The notes beneath the pieces are model-generated. The model was not told where the DNA came from, searched no databases, and worked only from the letters and a program-made list of their open reading frames with translations. This document shows, piece by piece, positions 48,701 through 61,509 of a stretch of 64,000 nucleotides of DNA (the stretch's first letter is position 1; every line of letters starts with the position of its first letter). The DNA is from Tubiluchus corallicola (taxonomy: Eukaryota > Priapulida > Priapulimorpha > Priapulimorphida > Tubiluchidae): assembly GCA_030141605.1 (NCBI GenBank), contig JAQGDQ010002387.1, positions 62,001 through 126,000 of the forward strand, given 5' to 3'. The translations under genes and the position numbers were made by a program.

Positions 48701-50284
48701 AAGCTGTTATTAGTAGTAAGTCTCTGCCATGTGATGGCTTATCATCATTGAATTACTAACACAAATGTCAGCTTTTTGTTGTCTGTCGGACTAAATATGC
48801 CTACCTTTGCTTGTCAAGTCGTTTTCTATGTGTTCAATTTTTCAATGAAATATGTAGTTGTTTTGATATTTATAGGTAAGTCTGCATGTCACAAGTTCTT
48901 ATAATTCTCTAAGTAATGAACAATGAGAAGACAGCTAACAACAACCAACACCATGCCATACCACCCACACCACACCACCAAACCCACATTATGCCACTTA
49001 ACCCACATTAACCCAACACAAAGCCACGTCCACCACAACAATAACACCATGCTACACCTACCACAACAACCACACCATGCCACCCACTCACACCACCCAC
49101 ACCAAAGTACCCATACCACACCACTCACCCACACTACATCACACCATCCATCACATCACCCACCACACCCACCATCCACAGCACAGTTACCCCACGCACT
49201 ATATTGTACCACACCAAATCCAACACATCACAGTGATTATGATGATGACATTGATGACCACCCACCACAATATACCACACCCACCGTCGAGACCACACTA
49301 CACCACAAGACCACACCATGCCACAACAACCACACCACACCACCCACGCCAAAATACCCATACCATGCCACACCACCACACCACACAACACTATCCGCAG
49401 CACGCTCACCACACTCACCACATCACATGGTGATCATGATGATGATGACGACAACGATGACGACACTACAGCACCAACACCAACAAACAGCATCACAACA
49501 AAACCATTTAAAACATTTTGCACAAAGTCAAAACGGTGTGCTGTAATAAATGCTCTTAGTCTGTCTACCAATAATCAGTAATGCACGGATGTTCTATTTA
49601 GTTTTGCTTATTGCTTCTCAAATGATGATAAGCTAACAGAATATACTTACATGTAAAATCTATAACCCTGTAGAACGACTGGTGAAGACAATGCCTGGAG
49701 CAGCTCATAATTTCTCAAACTCTAAGACAGTGAATGTTCTAAATAGCAGGCAGCACAGGGGGTAGAACAAGAACTTCAAAATACACCCCTCCTATTTCGT
49801 CCAGTTTACATCTCCCCTAGTGAAACCTCCAGCACCTTGTAGACTGTTTTGTTCTCTTTCTGCGAGTGTGCATATTTTTTCCCAACGTGTCCAAACAGTT
49901 GCACGAATCCAGTTTTTCTTGAGGCTGTTTGTGCAGTTTTCTGCAAAATTTGAATGGTTGAGTCCGGGAAAACACCCGTTACGAGACTTTATAGCCATCT
50001 CGCGAATTCTAAATATGCCTATAACACTCACCGTTGAACGGGCTATCTAACTATTACCAGCAACACCCCCGGCCCAGTTCCGATTTCTAGAAATAAGAGG
50101 TATAAATTTGCAAAAATGAGCAAAAAGGGCCATTTTTGAAGGCTTAGCCCTCCTCCACCCATTCCTCCCGATGTGTCCGATTAGAAAAAATAAACACCCG
50201 GGTGCTAACCTGTGGATGGAGACCTTCCGTTTGACGTATAGATCACTGAAAATGGTGCCATCATCGGAGATGTAGCCTCTTCGG

Positions 50285-50330
<46 letters not shown>

Positions 50331-52425
50331 GCCACCGAAATTAATATATCAGATGAAATAGGCAGAAAGAAGGCTTTAAATTGTATAAATTGGCCTCAAG
50401 CAACTCTCGGTATGTTATTAAAGATTCAGTAGCTTCTGTTAGTTCATTAGCAAGCATTTACCAATGTGAACACATTTCCATTTTTTGTGTGATGGCTGAA
50501 GTGTCTTTGTTTTTACAGGCATGGTTAAAGCCACACCTGCTAGGTAATGATTTCTGTCATCTGGAGTTTCAACGCCGTCTAACTCGTGAGGACGTCGGAC
50601 GGCAAGTTCTGTACAGGGATCAGAATATGACAGGATGGTAAGCCAAAATTTTATAACGAGTTTTCCCAACTTGAAAATGGCATTTAATATCATGTTGTGG
50701 CAGACTGGCAGCTGCACTGTCTTATTCTGTCACAGTATGTGTATGTTCTCTTTGTTAGGCAGATATAAACTGTTTCATTTATAGCTCCTTTTTATTTATC
50801 AAAGTTATTAAATTTCCATTTTCTTTTTCCATTCTCTTTGTCATTAGTCAAGCTGATCATTAAGTTTGAAAAATTCGTTTCTTAAGGCTAGTTAAATGAA
50901 GTTTCTGCTTTTGTCAACGTTTGTACATCTTGTGCATATTGTAGCACCATAATCAGAAGTGTATGTATGAAAATTACTCAAATTGTAAATGGGCTTCATA
51001 ATTTTAGTACTTTTCTACGATTTGACACCTTAGTAACAGCTCTCATATCGTAGGCCTTTGTTGTTGGTTGTAGCTGGACTGGTACCTAACTCTTTTTCAA
51101 CAATAATATGAATTGAAGTACTGGCCTGGCAGAGGTGTCTTAGCAATGTTTGCATTAATGTTTTTCCTTAATGCGATAAATAGCTCAAGGCAGAATGGTA
51201 GATTAAACCACACAGAAATGATGAAGAAGTGGCCACCCATCCAGTTAGCAGCCAAACCAGTCATTGTCTAATTTCGGTTGATGAGTATACACCATGATGT
51301 CTCAGCTGTTCCTTCACCTCACCAAACTGTTTTATTTTGCATAACTTCATTTTGTGGGATAAATATCATTTTGGTTGCTGAAAGTTTAAAAAAGATATTA
51401 AGTTTTATAACATTAAAAGAAAAGAGAAAAATTTCACTGTATCATGGGTGGCATAACTGAATAAATGCAGCTATCCTGTACTATTCTTGTACTATAATTC
51501 TCTTAGGACTGGAAAGCTGTAAAATTCATTTAAATAAGGCAGTTATTCATTTAAACAAGACATGAAAATGATCTGAGATCAAACAGTTTTAATATATCAT
51601 AATTGATCATGTCTGCTGCTAGCTTATGTTTTCTTAGTTTTCCCAATTTAACTTTCCCACTTTTTATTTTTACTGGTTGTGATATCAGTAACAGCGCCTC
51701 AACAAACCCTGAAGCTAATGTTGTGTGAGTAAGGTAAAACCTTTTCCCTCGCTTTGTGGTAGTAAAGAATGCAGCATGCTTCTAATTTTGCTCCTTGGTA
51801 TCACCGTGCCATATGTTACATGTGTGCATCACGTGGCTTTGGCATTCAGTCTTGAGAGAAATCTTTAGTTTTGCTATCTGTTAATAACTTGAAGAAAGTA
51901 TGTGCTTTTGTCGGCACATTGTGTGTTTTCTAGTTGCAGACTGTATATAATATTGACAAAACAATAGTGATTTTTGAGTTTTTGACCAAAAAAATGCTAT
52001 CAAATTTTTCAGAAATGATTGAGTAATGTCTTTTAACAAGTGGCAACATTCTGATTTGGTTGGGCGTGTATTTGTGTGAGTGTGTCCATGACTCACTGTT
52101 ATACTAGCTACTATAAATAAGTAATGTGGCCACCATGCTTTGTTATTATATGCCAAAAAGATTAGTGACTAATTAATCAGCTTCCTGGTTGTTAGTCCAA
52201 AAGTTAGTTCACCTGGTTAGCTAGTTAGTTGGTTAGTTGCCCACCTCATTGGTTATCTAAAAAATGACAAATCAAATAATGTCCAAATCAGACCACTAAC
52301 TAAACTACAGTGCTTGTTTGACTCGCTGCCTGGCTGACTAATTGCCTGACTGACTGACTCACTGACTGAGTGATTGATTGACTGACGGAAAGGTAGGGAA
52401 ACAAAAAGAGGGAGGGAGAGAGAGG

Positions 52426-52496
<71 letters not shown>

Positions 52497-55400
52497 CCTT
52501 CTTTGTAGTTCTGAGAATTATGGAAAATTAAGGAAATTAGTTCTGTCGCCAATTTGGAAGTGTTTAAAATAGTGGCAGATTGTGTTTGATTTTGTTTTCA
52601 TTGGAATAAACATGCCAGCTATTAGGTGACTTTTCGATACTACATTGATGCTCCTTGAGTTGTCATTGGTCCTTTACAGTTGTAATTCAGACATGTCATC
52701 TTTACATTTTTGTACATTTTGTTAACAATGCAAAATTAGTTTACTTTTATTTACTACCATCCTTTTGTAACATAACTGATGCAGTAAAGGTCAAGTAAAT
52801 TGCTTTACCTCCAGTCTGTTATTTTCATATATCATGTGGGCATTTTTCCTAGTTAATTTTTTATTTTGCAGGGCTTACAAGATGGTTGCTATTGAAGACA
52901 CAAAATTTCCACTTATTGCTGACAAAGGCAAAAAGGTAAGTTTACAAATATGCAATGTATGAATTGTCACTATGCCACTTTGAGCTGACTGCACACTTTC
53001 TCTAATAATGTGAGCAGTTCGTATTTGTTTAAATGAGTGACATTATAAAATTGTAAGCAAGCCTTGAAAAAATTCTTAAATTGATAACACAACAAGCTTT
53101 AAATACCTTTTTCCTCCTTATCAGTTAGATAAAATTCTGTGGCATTTCAATCCGTATGTGACATTAATACGCTAATCCTCTTTCATTAGGCACCCAAAAT
53201 TTATTTTATTTTGAGCATCAGTTAATTTAATAAAATCTAAACACAATTTGTCTGCAAATGTCTTAACATGTGCGCTTACTGACATGATTCCATTATTCAG
53301 GTGACTAGTAGAAAGTTTCTAATCAAGTGACTTAGTTGCTTACATATGTCAGAACAAAACAATACTGGTCAATGTTAGGACATGTCTCTTAGCATACAAG
53401 CCTTTTAACTCAACCAATTGCACTTCAGAAATGTTCAACTTGGAAGTGTTTAAAAGTCAAATCTCTTTAGAAAAAAGAGCTTACTGTAACTTGAAATTTG
53501 ACCCTAACTTTATTAACTTTTGTGGCTTCCTTCCTAGTGAAATCAGGCCTTGAAGTTGCATTTTTCCACAAATATTTTGTTTGGATTTGCTCGTGAAACT
53601 TTGGAAAATCGCAGGCTAAACTAATGTGTTAGCAATGGCTTCCTTGGATACTGCATCGTTTCTGTGATGCTAAATTTGTAAACATTGCTACACAGCGAAA
53701 TTGACACGTGATAACCAAATCAGCTGCGCTGACATCATCTAAAAAGCAAAATGCGTGAAATTAAGGCCCTGACTTTCTTCGGAAATGACACATTCGCACC
53801 CGATCTCCTCTTGTATAAATCACGAAGAAAAAGTTAAGGGTATCAGAAAATCTTAGAGCAGAGCATTTTCTTTCTGTTTTTGTGTAAAACTGAAACTTCA
53901 TAAAGTACGATGTATTTGACCTTTAAGCAGTATTTTACTACTTATAAACCATTTACCACTTATAACACATACCAGTATTAAGACAGTGTTGTTTTAAGGC
54001 AACTTTCTCAACACATTATCATTAGTATGAGTTGTTGCATTTGATTAATTGTGCATATTTCTTCACAGGCTCGTGTGCTAGCCACTATTGGACCAACACG
54101 AGGTCTAGGAGATCACGATTTGCGTGTTTTTGATACTAACTTGTATGTAAAACCATTTCTGTCTTCAGTACCTGAGGTAAGTTTATGATGACTTGTTATG
54201 TTTATATTGTACCTTTTGCATGCCTGACACATTACAAGGTGACACCTGAGATTGTTAGCTTCAGATCAAAGTTCGATTTGTAAGCTTAGCTGGTCTTTAG
54301 TTTGTAAGCTGACAGGAACAAATCCTTTTTTCTAAGACGTTGGTATTGCAGTGTTTTAAAAACTACACGAATATAGAAAGAAGTTTCACTAATGTGAAAA
54401 TGACTTATCACTAAGAACTAGTACAATTCATACAAAAATCCCATAATAAGCAAATGAAAGATACATAGTACCAGCTTACGTCTCGGTGAGCTATCTTAAT
54501 GTAGGTGAAAGAATGTAAAATCAAAAAGTATCACTATCCATTTAGCATCCATTATTGAAAATATCAAGAAAACACAGATTATAGATGGATGCATGGATCA
54601 AGAAATGAAAAGTCCTAATTTTGTTTTAAGAACAAAATGGATATTTTGCAACCCTTTACTCACACTGAAAAAGCAACCTATATCCAAAATATCCATATTG
54701 AAAATATCAACTAAATCCAAATATTTTTCAACATATTTTTCATTATCTTATTTGTGGGATTTGTTTATTAATTAAAATCCCTGAGCTTTTAGTGTCGACC
54801 AGTAGCAAATACTCATATTGGAAGTAACATGAATTACCATGATTAAATCTTGTTATGTCTATTTAGGTAGAAGTAATTGACCTTTCCACAGAGGAGTATG
54901 GTCCTGATGATGTAGTAATTCTTGCCTCTGATGGATTATGGGATGTGACGAGCAATGAGACGGCAGCAGAAATTGTCATGTCGACACTCTCAAAATTTTC
55001 ATTTAATGAACTCAGCAGGTAAACAAGAAAACATCATTTGTTTTTTTGTGATTTATATTTGCTGCTTTCAACTTTAACATAAAATTACACTCTAAAATGG
55101 TTAATGGTACATGTTTACTTACATGCTAATTTTGGTAATCAAATATTAGATGAGCTGCATCTTGAGCAACAAAATTTTATTGAGAAAAGTTTTTTGTTCT
55201 ATAAAGTATCTTTGTTAGCTTCATTATATTAGTGTCAAAATTATTAAGTTGATGTTTAATATAATGCCAGCACTAAAAGTACTATGATGTGGATGAAGTA
55301 ATACCATGTTTTTTTAGTTAAAGTAAAATACTTGCAGAAATATCTCTTTTGTTCTGTTCGTTATTGAAATATATCTAATTTGTTTTTTGTGATTCTCACC

Positions 55401-58400
55401 TAATAAGAGTTTAATCCTGTAAACACAGGAAAGCAATATTAAATTAGAGTCTGAAAAACTGTGCATTTCCACTGGGATGCAAACACAAGACCTGCTTTAT
55501 AGGCAGCTATGCTAATCATTACACTACAGTGGTACCCGACTTTTCAGACTGGGAAATTTACTCTACTAGTCACTAGAGGACTAACAGCAGGAATCACAGT
55601 CCACACTTGTATTAAAACGTAATATAACATATTGTAACAATATGTAGTTTGAAAATTTTCACTATCTGCATATTTCCCATCTCAGGTATACATCGGCTGC
55701 TCAGGATTTAGCTATGCATGCTCGAGGTCTGCTACAAGAAAAATCCAACTGGAAGACGCGGGATGACAAACCAGCTTCAGGTGATGACATCACAGTGTTT
55801 ATAGTTCCACTGAGCTTTCACAAAGAACCGGCAAAAACCACCGTACCAACAAGTGCCTCTGTACTTTCTAAGTAAGTTGGACTTTATGAGGACTATGGTA
55901 GAGCCTTTTTCTTCTTGTGTTTACGTCGTTCATGCACTTTCAGCTTAGGGCTACTTTATTTGAATTTACTGTCAAACAGTCAACTGATAAGACACACATC
56001 TGCAAGAACTGAACTGTGTTAATACAGGCTATGCTGTCTTCAGACAAGCTTTATGCCCAGTTGACTTGTGCACAAATAAACATTCTCGTTTTACAATAAC
56101 TAATTAGAAATGAAGCAGTCAAAAATACGAAACCTAATGCAATGATGTTCTTCATCAATTTCCAAAAACAAATCTAATTTGAGTCTCACATCTCTAGTCT
56201 TCAAGATCGATTTGAATCTAAATTTTTAATTCATCTAATTTTCAAAATTTGCTGAATTTGAATCTTGTTAGATGTGGAATTTGAATCATAAGAATTTCAT
56301 ATAAATAACAGTTTTAAACAGACTGTTCAAAAGACTGTTGAAAAAATTATGTAAAAATCATTGACATTACAATTTCTTCTGCAATGATTACTCCTGGATG
56401 AGTTACAAAACAGTCTGACATCAATCCAAACTGAACTGTTGTCTTGAAAATTTTCTTCACTCCTAGTAGTCTTACTACAGCATCACCAGCATTTTTATGA
56501 CAGTATTTCCTAAAATCGAGCTAATAACTCATTTTTCCTATCTACATCACAAATGTGTTACTAGAATAGTGGGTTATATATTACAGTAAGTGCTCACTTA
56601 AAGACACTAATGCATGCCAGCAAAACACGATGTTAAGGGGAACATCATTATATGAAACAATGCATTCCATAGAAAACAACGTAAAAGCTTTCAGTTGTGT
56701 TCCTCACCCAAAGTTCAATAATGCTTGGTTTAGCAAGAGCGGTCACTAAGTTGCATTGCAGGACAAAAAATCAATAATGCTTAGCTATGTAAAGCTTTCA
56801 TTTGCTTTGCCCAACAAAAATCAATAGTACTTCGGCATAAATCAAACACTTCATGGATTTTATCCTTTATTACTGACAATTTTTAACTAAAAGTTAAATT
56901 GTTAAAGTTAAAGAGAGAACTGAAGTTTGCAGTGAAAATTCAATCTTTCATGCATGCATCTTACTCTGATTGATCCCCTTATGCTATTTGTTCCTCCTTT
57001 TTTCATATCATGCATAGTCTCCATGTTTTTTCTGTTAAAGCTTTTTTTCAACACTGTAAGGCATTAGCAACACAATGTCTCACTTCTGAGCTTCGCTCTG
57101 TTTCTGGATTATTTTCTCAAAAAAATTTCAAATCCAGCACCATACCGTGTTTTAAAAGCTTCTTGCAGATGTCTAACTCTAGCCATTTTTGTTTTGCACT
57201 CCTGAGAAGTATTTCTAGTATAGCTTTTCCAGCAACATAAATGCAAATGAGGTGAAGGTAGCTATAATTAACCAAGTAATGTAACATCAATCAGCGCTAT
57301 CAATTAGCGAGTAATCAGCAAGGAGTCAACGATGCCTGCTAGGTAGGGCAAATTGTCGAATTGTACTAAGGTGGTTTCTGTTAATAGGGCTTCTCTGTGA
57401 AATGCGAGTGCAGTAACTAAAATTTCAGTGCTTGAAGGCCAAAAAATTGTCGTTAAGATGAAATGTTCGTCGTTGAGTAATAAAAGTTGTCAAAAGGTCA
57501 GCTTCGTTAAACAAAAAGTCGCTAGGTGAGGTGTCATCAGGCAAGGACTTACTGTATCTAATATTTGAAATAATTGAGAATCTGCATATTATTTGCAGAA
57601 TAGTATAGTATGCTATGTTTTAGGTCTAGTTCTGGTGTACCAAAGGACTGGATGTCTCCCGTTATGGCAGCTATTGAAAGTGAGGAGGGTCTGTATGCAT
57701 CGGGTGACTCAGGGATTGCTGAAAATGATGACTTTAATCCTGCTGAATATCGAGAAAATTTTCAAAATCGCCTACAGAATGATGATAGTCTTCTTGACTA
57801 CAGCTTGCGTAAAACATTGGGCGCAACTTCAGAGACTTCCAATAACTCAGAAACGGATATTAATGCCCGCACACCAGAAAGTACCGACCTTGGAGTTGCC
57901 TCAGATGTTGGCGCAGAAGAAGCATGGCATGATTTCGAGGATGGATTGTCAGAATCAAAGGGACCTGACTCATTTGAGATTGCTTTTCGATTACGCAATG
58001 CTTCTATGGTGGCTTCACTACAGGAAGATCAAATTACCAAGGACATTTTGTCTTCAGGAACTGAAACTAGAGGTGCTCTAAATACTAATGAGGAAAAAGG
58101 ATTTAATTGTGAAACTAGCCAAAAATTAGAGTTTGACATAAGCAATGAAGCCAGTGAGAAGGCACATTCTGGTGCAAGCCAAGAAGCGTGTGACAAACTA
58201 GAATGTGGCATGACTGATGGAGACACGGAGAAATCACAACATGGTGTAAGTGAAAAAACTCCTTATGATGAAACCAGTAAACAATCAGGCAACGATGTGA
58301 GTAAAGAAGCCAGTGAAAAGCTTGATTATGATGTGAACAGGGAAGCCAGTGAAAAGCCTGATTGTGATGTAAGCAAAGAAGCCATTGAAGAACCTGTTCA

Positions 58401-58521
58401 TGATGTAAGCAAAAAAGCCAGTGAAAATCCTGATATTGATGTAATCAACAAAGCCAGCAAGAAAACAAATTTTGAAGAGCTAGAACATAGTGATTCAGAT
58501 TTGGAAGAAGGTTATGTGTAA
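39724..58521 (+). CDS. PPM1H: PP2C-family Ser/Thr phosphatase of the PPM1H/J/M group, with a repeat-bearing C-terminal extension
   Basis: Metal-dependent protein phosphatase. Coding exons: 39724-39947, 45178-45355, 45864-45965, 46682-46846, 47242-47439, 50519-50637, 52872-52935, 54069-54176, 54867-55018, 55686-55871, 57624-58521. All GT-AG; phases close to 797 residues, against about 514 in human PPM1H. Seen: the subfamily N-terminus ([30 protein letters not shown]), NEDQA (85-89), metal-binding FDGHAGSG (Asp148, Gly149), [60 protein letters not shown] (Asp408) and SGDDITVFI (Asp470, Asp471). The catalytic set looks complete. The catalytic fold ends near residue 480; the remaining about 300 residues are acidic, Ser-rich and probably disordered. 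Assignment to PPM1H rather than PPM1J or PPM1M is by overall likeness, and the gene may predate their split. A possible poly(A) signal ATTAAA lies at 58969-58974. Confidence 0.92.
40180..41830 (-). mobile_element. CR1/Jockey-like LINE fossil, antisense in PPM1H-like intron 1
   Basis: Minus-strand reading gives the end of an endonuclease domain ([12 protein letters not shown], then TSDHAVI). Then come reverse-transcriptase motifs [45 protein letters not shown] and FADDTK. At least two frameshifts and stops interrupt it, and it stops just after FADDTK, so both ends of the element are missing. It is dead. Confidence 0.88.
41940..44640 (+). mobile_element. L2/CR1-like LINE fossil, sense in PPM1H-like intron 1
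   Basis: Plus-strand reading gives the second half of an endonuclease domain ([30 protein letters not shown]). It continues with RT motifs [31 protein letters not shown] and [10 protein letters not shown], and the C-terminal region ([17 protein letters not shown] through [13 protein letters not shown]). Several stops and frameshifts interrupt it. The 5' end is missing; the 3' end is near 44640 or somewhat beyond. Its 5' end lies about 100 bases from the 5' end of the neighbouring antisense LINE. Confidence 0.88.
48940..49500. repeat. Low-complexity CCACAC-rich tract
   Basis: About 560 bases dominated by ACC/CAC/CCACAC motifs, with very little G on the plus strand. It is interrupted near 49230 and 49440 by GATGAT-type stretches. 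Long apparent reading frames (His/Thr/Pro-rich) follow from composition only. It lies in PPM1H-like intron 5. Confidence 0.85.
49780..50330 (-). repeat. Unclassified probable transposable element ending in a (TA)n microsatellite
   Basis: A segment with higher G+C than the flanking intron, bounded on one side by (TA)n at 50287-50325. Abrupt composition change and a terminal microsatellite suggest an inserted repeat. I could not match its sequence to a named family, and no target duplication was found. It lies in PPM1H-like intron 5. Confidence 0.45.
51110..51260 (-). repeat. SINE-like dispersed repeat, family B, copy 3 (decayed)
   Basis: Shares GGCAGAGGTGTCTTAGC and CACCCATCCAGTTAGC with the copies at 4300-4560 and 35920-36185, at similar spacing. 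It is in the same orientation as both. It lies in PPM1H-like intron 6. Confidence 0.45.
52330..52497. repeat. (CTGA)n followed by (GA)n microsatellites
   Basis: Degenerate CTGA repeats at about 52330-52386 are followed by a GA-rich run at 52411-52497. They lie in PPM1H-like intron 6. The GA run is purine-only on the plus strand, the mirror of the CT run at 1117-1202. Confidence 0.95.
55440..55600 (-). repeat. tRNA-like SINE, family A, inverted copy
   Basis: Minus-strand reading: CACTGTAGTGTAATGATTAG, about 30 bases later TGTTTGCATCCCAGTGG, then AAATGCACAGTTTTTCAGAC. The first two correspond to tRNA A and B boxes. It is the clearest copy of the family also found in tandem at 38400-38990. It lies in PPM1H-like intron 10. 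Confidence 0.7.
56584..57554. mobile_element. Tc1/mariner (pogo-like) non-autonomous transposon, 971 bp
   Basis: The left end is CAGTAAGTGCTCACTTAAAG. The right end, reverse-complemented, is CAGTAAGTCCTTGCCTGATG. Both ends are flanked by TA (56582-56583 and 57555-57556). No transposase frame is apparent. It lies in PPM1H-like intron 10, ending 69 bases before the last coding exon. Confidence 0.75.
58135..58473 (+). repeat. Coding 36-bp tandem repeats (12-residue units) in the phosphatase C-terminus
   Basis: Residues 670-782 consist of units with consensus [12 protein letters not shown]: [36 protein letters not shown], an irregular 17-residue unit, then [48 protein letters not shown] and [12 protein letters not shown]. 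The reading frame is kept throughout. The units are charged, have no obvious fold and give no membrane segment. Confidence 0.9.
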
Positions 58522-59117
58522 AGGTTTAGAAGGAATATTAAAAGATTTTAATACTTAAAATGTAAGCAATTTGGCCTGATTTTCCCCCTAATGCAAAACG
58601 AATGCTGCTTGACTTTGTCATCTATAATTACTACGTATAATTATTGATATGTATTTGATGTACTGTAGCAGTCATAATCCTCTTTTTCCAAATCCTTATA
58701 AATAACCTGTACAAACTTTTGTGTTTCAATAATGACTCAGTTTGCTTTTTTAACTAATTTTTCTCATTGATGCAGAATCAAAATGTACGTTAATTTATTT
58801 TTTCATATGTATATATATATATGTATTCTATATTATATTATATTTTATTATATTATGTTATAGTATATTATATTATCGTGTTTAGTTTCTTCACTTGTAA
58901 AAGTTTTGTCTTAGCAGTGACCCCCACCTGTAATTTAAATTTTTTATTGTAACCTTTTTTCTGTAAATATTAAAATAATTGCCCTGTCATGTTCTTTTTG
59001 AGTGAATTAACATGCTTGCAAGATGTTTCATCGATGTATGCATGCAGCATTGTTAGTTGCAACATAATGTCTTGCCATAGTCTGTAACTTTTATGCTTTA
59101 GTATGTCTAGTTGTAGT

Positions 59118-59877
59118 CAGGGATGCGAGGATCTATTAATTTCCCAATCCGCAATAAATTTGGTCCACAAAGATAAAATCTGCAGTCCACTAAAAATCCA
59201 CATTTTCTTATTAACAGCGATCCGCAAACACTCTATACTAAATTTCTTAAAATCTATGATCCGTCCTGATCCGTAAGGCTTCCGATCCGCATCCTGCTTA
59301 CATGTCTATTTTAATTCACTTCCACATAATAATCTGCATGTTCAGCAAACCTTGGTTTAAATAAATAAAAATATTTTAAATCAGTGGAAATCGCACCTTG
59401 TTGCAGTGTGTCCACTGGGTGGTTCATTTTCATTGATTAATTGCAATTGTAAAAAGGAATATTAGAATATTCTTTATCTGATGTTATTGATTTCACATTA
59501 GTATTTTTAGAGCAAATAAAAGATTTTACTACTACTGCTGCTGCTGTTGCTACTAATGCTACTGCTACTAGTATAGTAGTACATTAGTTTAATGATTAAT
59601 GAAGCTAATTATTATTTTTATTTCATTGTTATTCAACTTGGTAACTTGTGATGAGTGTCAGTCTGCTATTTTCTTCCTGCAATGCTCACATTATTATCTA
59701 ATGTGTATTAACATTAATGAAAATTAAAATCCGCAAAGATCACCAAATTTTTAATCCGCATTTGGTCCGTATAATTCCTTATCTTTAATAGTAAATCCAC
59801 AATCCGATCGGATCCTCAAAAAATCTTGCGAATCTTGCTGTCATCCAGTCCGCAAGATCACGTTCCGCTCATCAGTG
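59118..59877. mobile_element. Possible decayed DNA transposon with CCGC-rich internal repeats
   Basis: The left end CAGGGATGCGAGGA and the right end, reverse-complemented CACTGATGAGCGGA, match at about 10 of 14 positions. ATCCGCA/ATCCGTA motifs recur many times near both ends. The flanking octamers match poorly (about 4/8), so hAT membership is uncertain. Confidence 0.4.
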
Positions 59878-61509
59878 GTTCTTTATTCACTTCTACGAAC
59901 ATAGTGCTAACTGAGAACGGGTTTGTGCATGTCTAGAATTATTATATGCCTGTTTTACCAATGATGCTACCACTGATACTTCCATGCTTAAACACACACT
60001 TGAGTGTCCTGCCCTATCTCGCCTTCATTTGTAAAGTTCATTTGCAATATACAAGTGCAATGAATTGTTGTTGTTGCAATAAACACAATTACATATTTTG
60101 GTGCTGTCATTAAACAATTTGAAACCTTGTATTCACTTTTATCTCAGACTTTCAGCCTCTCTGCCTTCTATGTGCCAAACACTTTAATTAATTAGATTTT
60201 ATTCAAGCTTTATTAAAACAAATGAGGCAATGAGCAGTCAATGGCTTTAAAGCTGAAGTTCACCTGCATAAAGCATTTTAATTTACCTTTATTAACAATA
60301 TTACATATAAGCAGATATATTTAATAGATAACAGTTTTTGAGTTATCAGTCTAATAATCTGTCTGCATGACTAATAGACCTATACAATATTAGTGCTTTA
60401 TATTTGTGTGATTGATATTTGTAATTGTTGTTCAGATGAGTAATAATCATTTTAATGATTTTATTAGCTGGGAAATTTTCTAACAAATGTTGTGGTCATT
60501 TACAGTTGGTATATTCTATTGTAATTGTTCATTTTATTATGATAATTGATATATTATACAACAGTCATATTTTTCAAATCCAACCACTCTGCTTACTAAA
60601 ATAATAATATTGTAAATTTTCAGTTTTTTTAAATATATTTTGGTGTTTTCCTGTATCGTGTTAATAAGAACATAAAGACAAAAATTAATTACTGCTTCCA
60701 ATTAACATGGAACATAGAACATTTATTGTCTCCAACGTTTGTCCACTATAACAACAGCGTTTTCAGTAAGTGTTGCTTAAATATTAGGTAATTGCAATCA
60801 TGTAGCAGGCAGGGAGGGACCAAAGGGTCATCTAGTCATATTGATAGGTTTGACAAAATTAAAAATAAATTTATTATTGCTTCAATTACAACCACCTATA
60901 TAAGTTAACTCGTTGATTAACTAAGTAGCCTAATTACAGTTTTCAAGTTGTAAATCTTTTTGCAGTTTGCTGACTGATACAAATTAGGATTAAGAATTAC
61001 TTGAAAGTTTTTCGACATCCTTGCAGCATAAAAAATATTCACTCAGTCCTTAAATAAAGCCTACTGTAAGTGTACATAATTATATACACTTAGTCCTTGG
61101 TTTTTCAAGTAGTTAGAGTGCCGTAAAAAAGGGCAATATATTTTTTATTTTTATAAAATTAATTATTTTGTGATCGTTGCACATGTATTTTAGCCATACA
61201 AAATAATCTTTTTGCAGCGGGTAGAGGACACAAGACTACTGTGATTTCCATGAAAAGCAAAATACTTTTCGTTTTCTCCAAGAGGTGGCACGACAAGAAA
61301 AACTTTGATCATGTTCACTTGTTTCATTAACAGGTAGCCAGTTAGCCACTAGCCAGGTAAGGAAAGTTCGTAAGCAGTACGGAATCGGTTGCGTTTGTCG
61401 AAGATTTCGGAATTTCTGTGTAAGTGTATTGTATTTTCAAGGAATTCAGAATTATAATATTTGTGACAGATCATTACTAACGACGATCAAATCTCCAAAG
61501 AATTGATAA

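Noticed and set aside
48923-49546. A 207-codon His/Thr/Pro-rich protein
   Set aside because: Composition is dictated by the CCACAC low-complexity tract; the other frames and strand are equally open.
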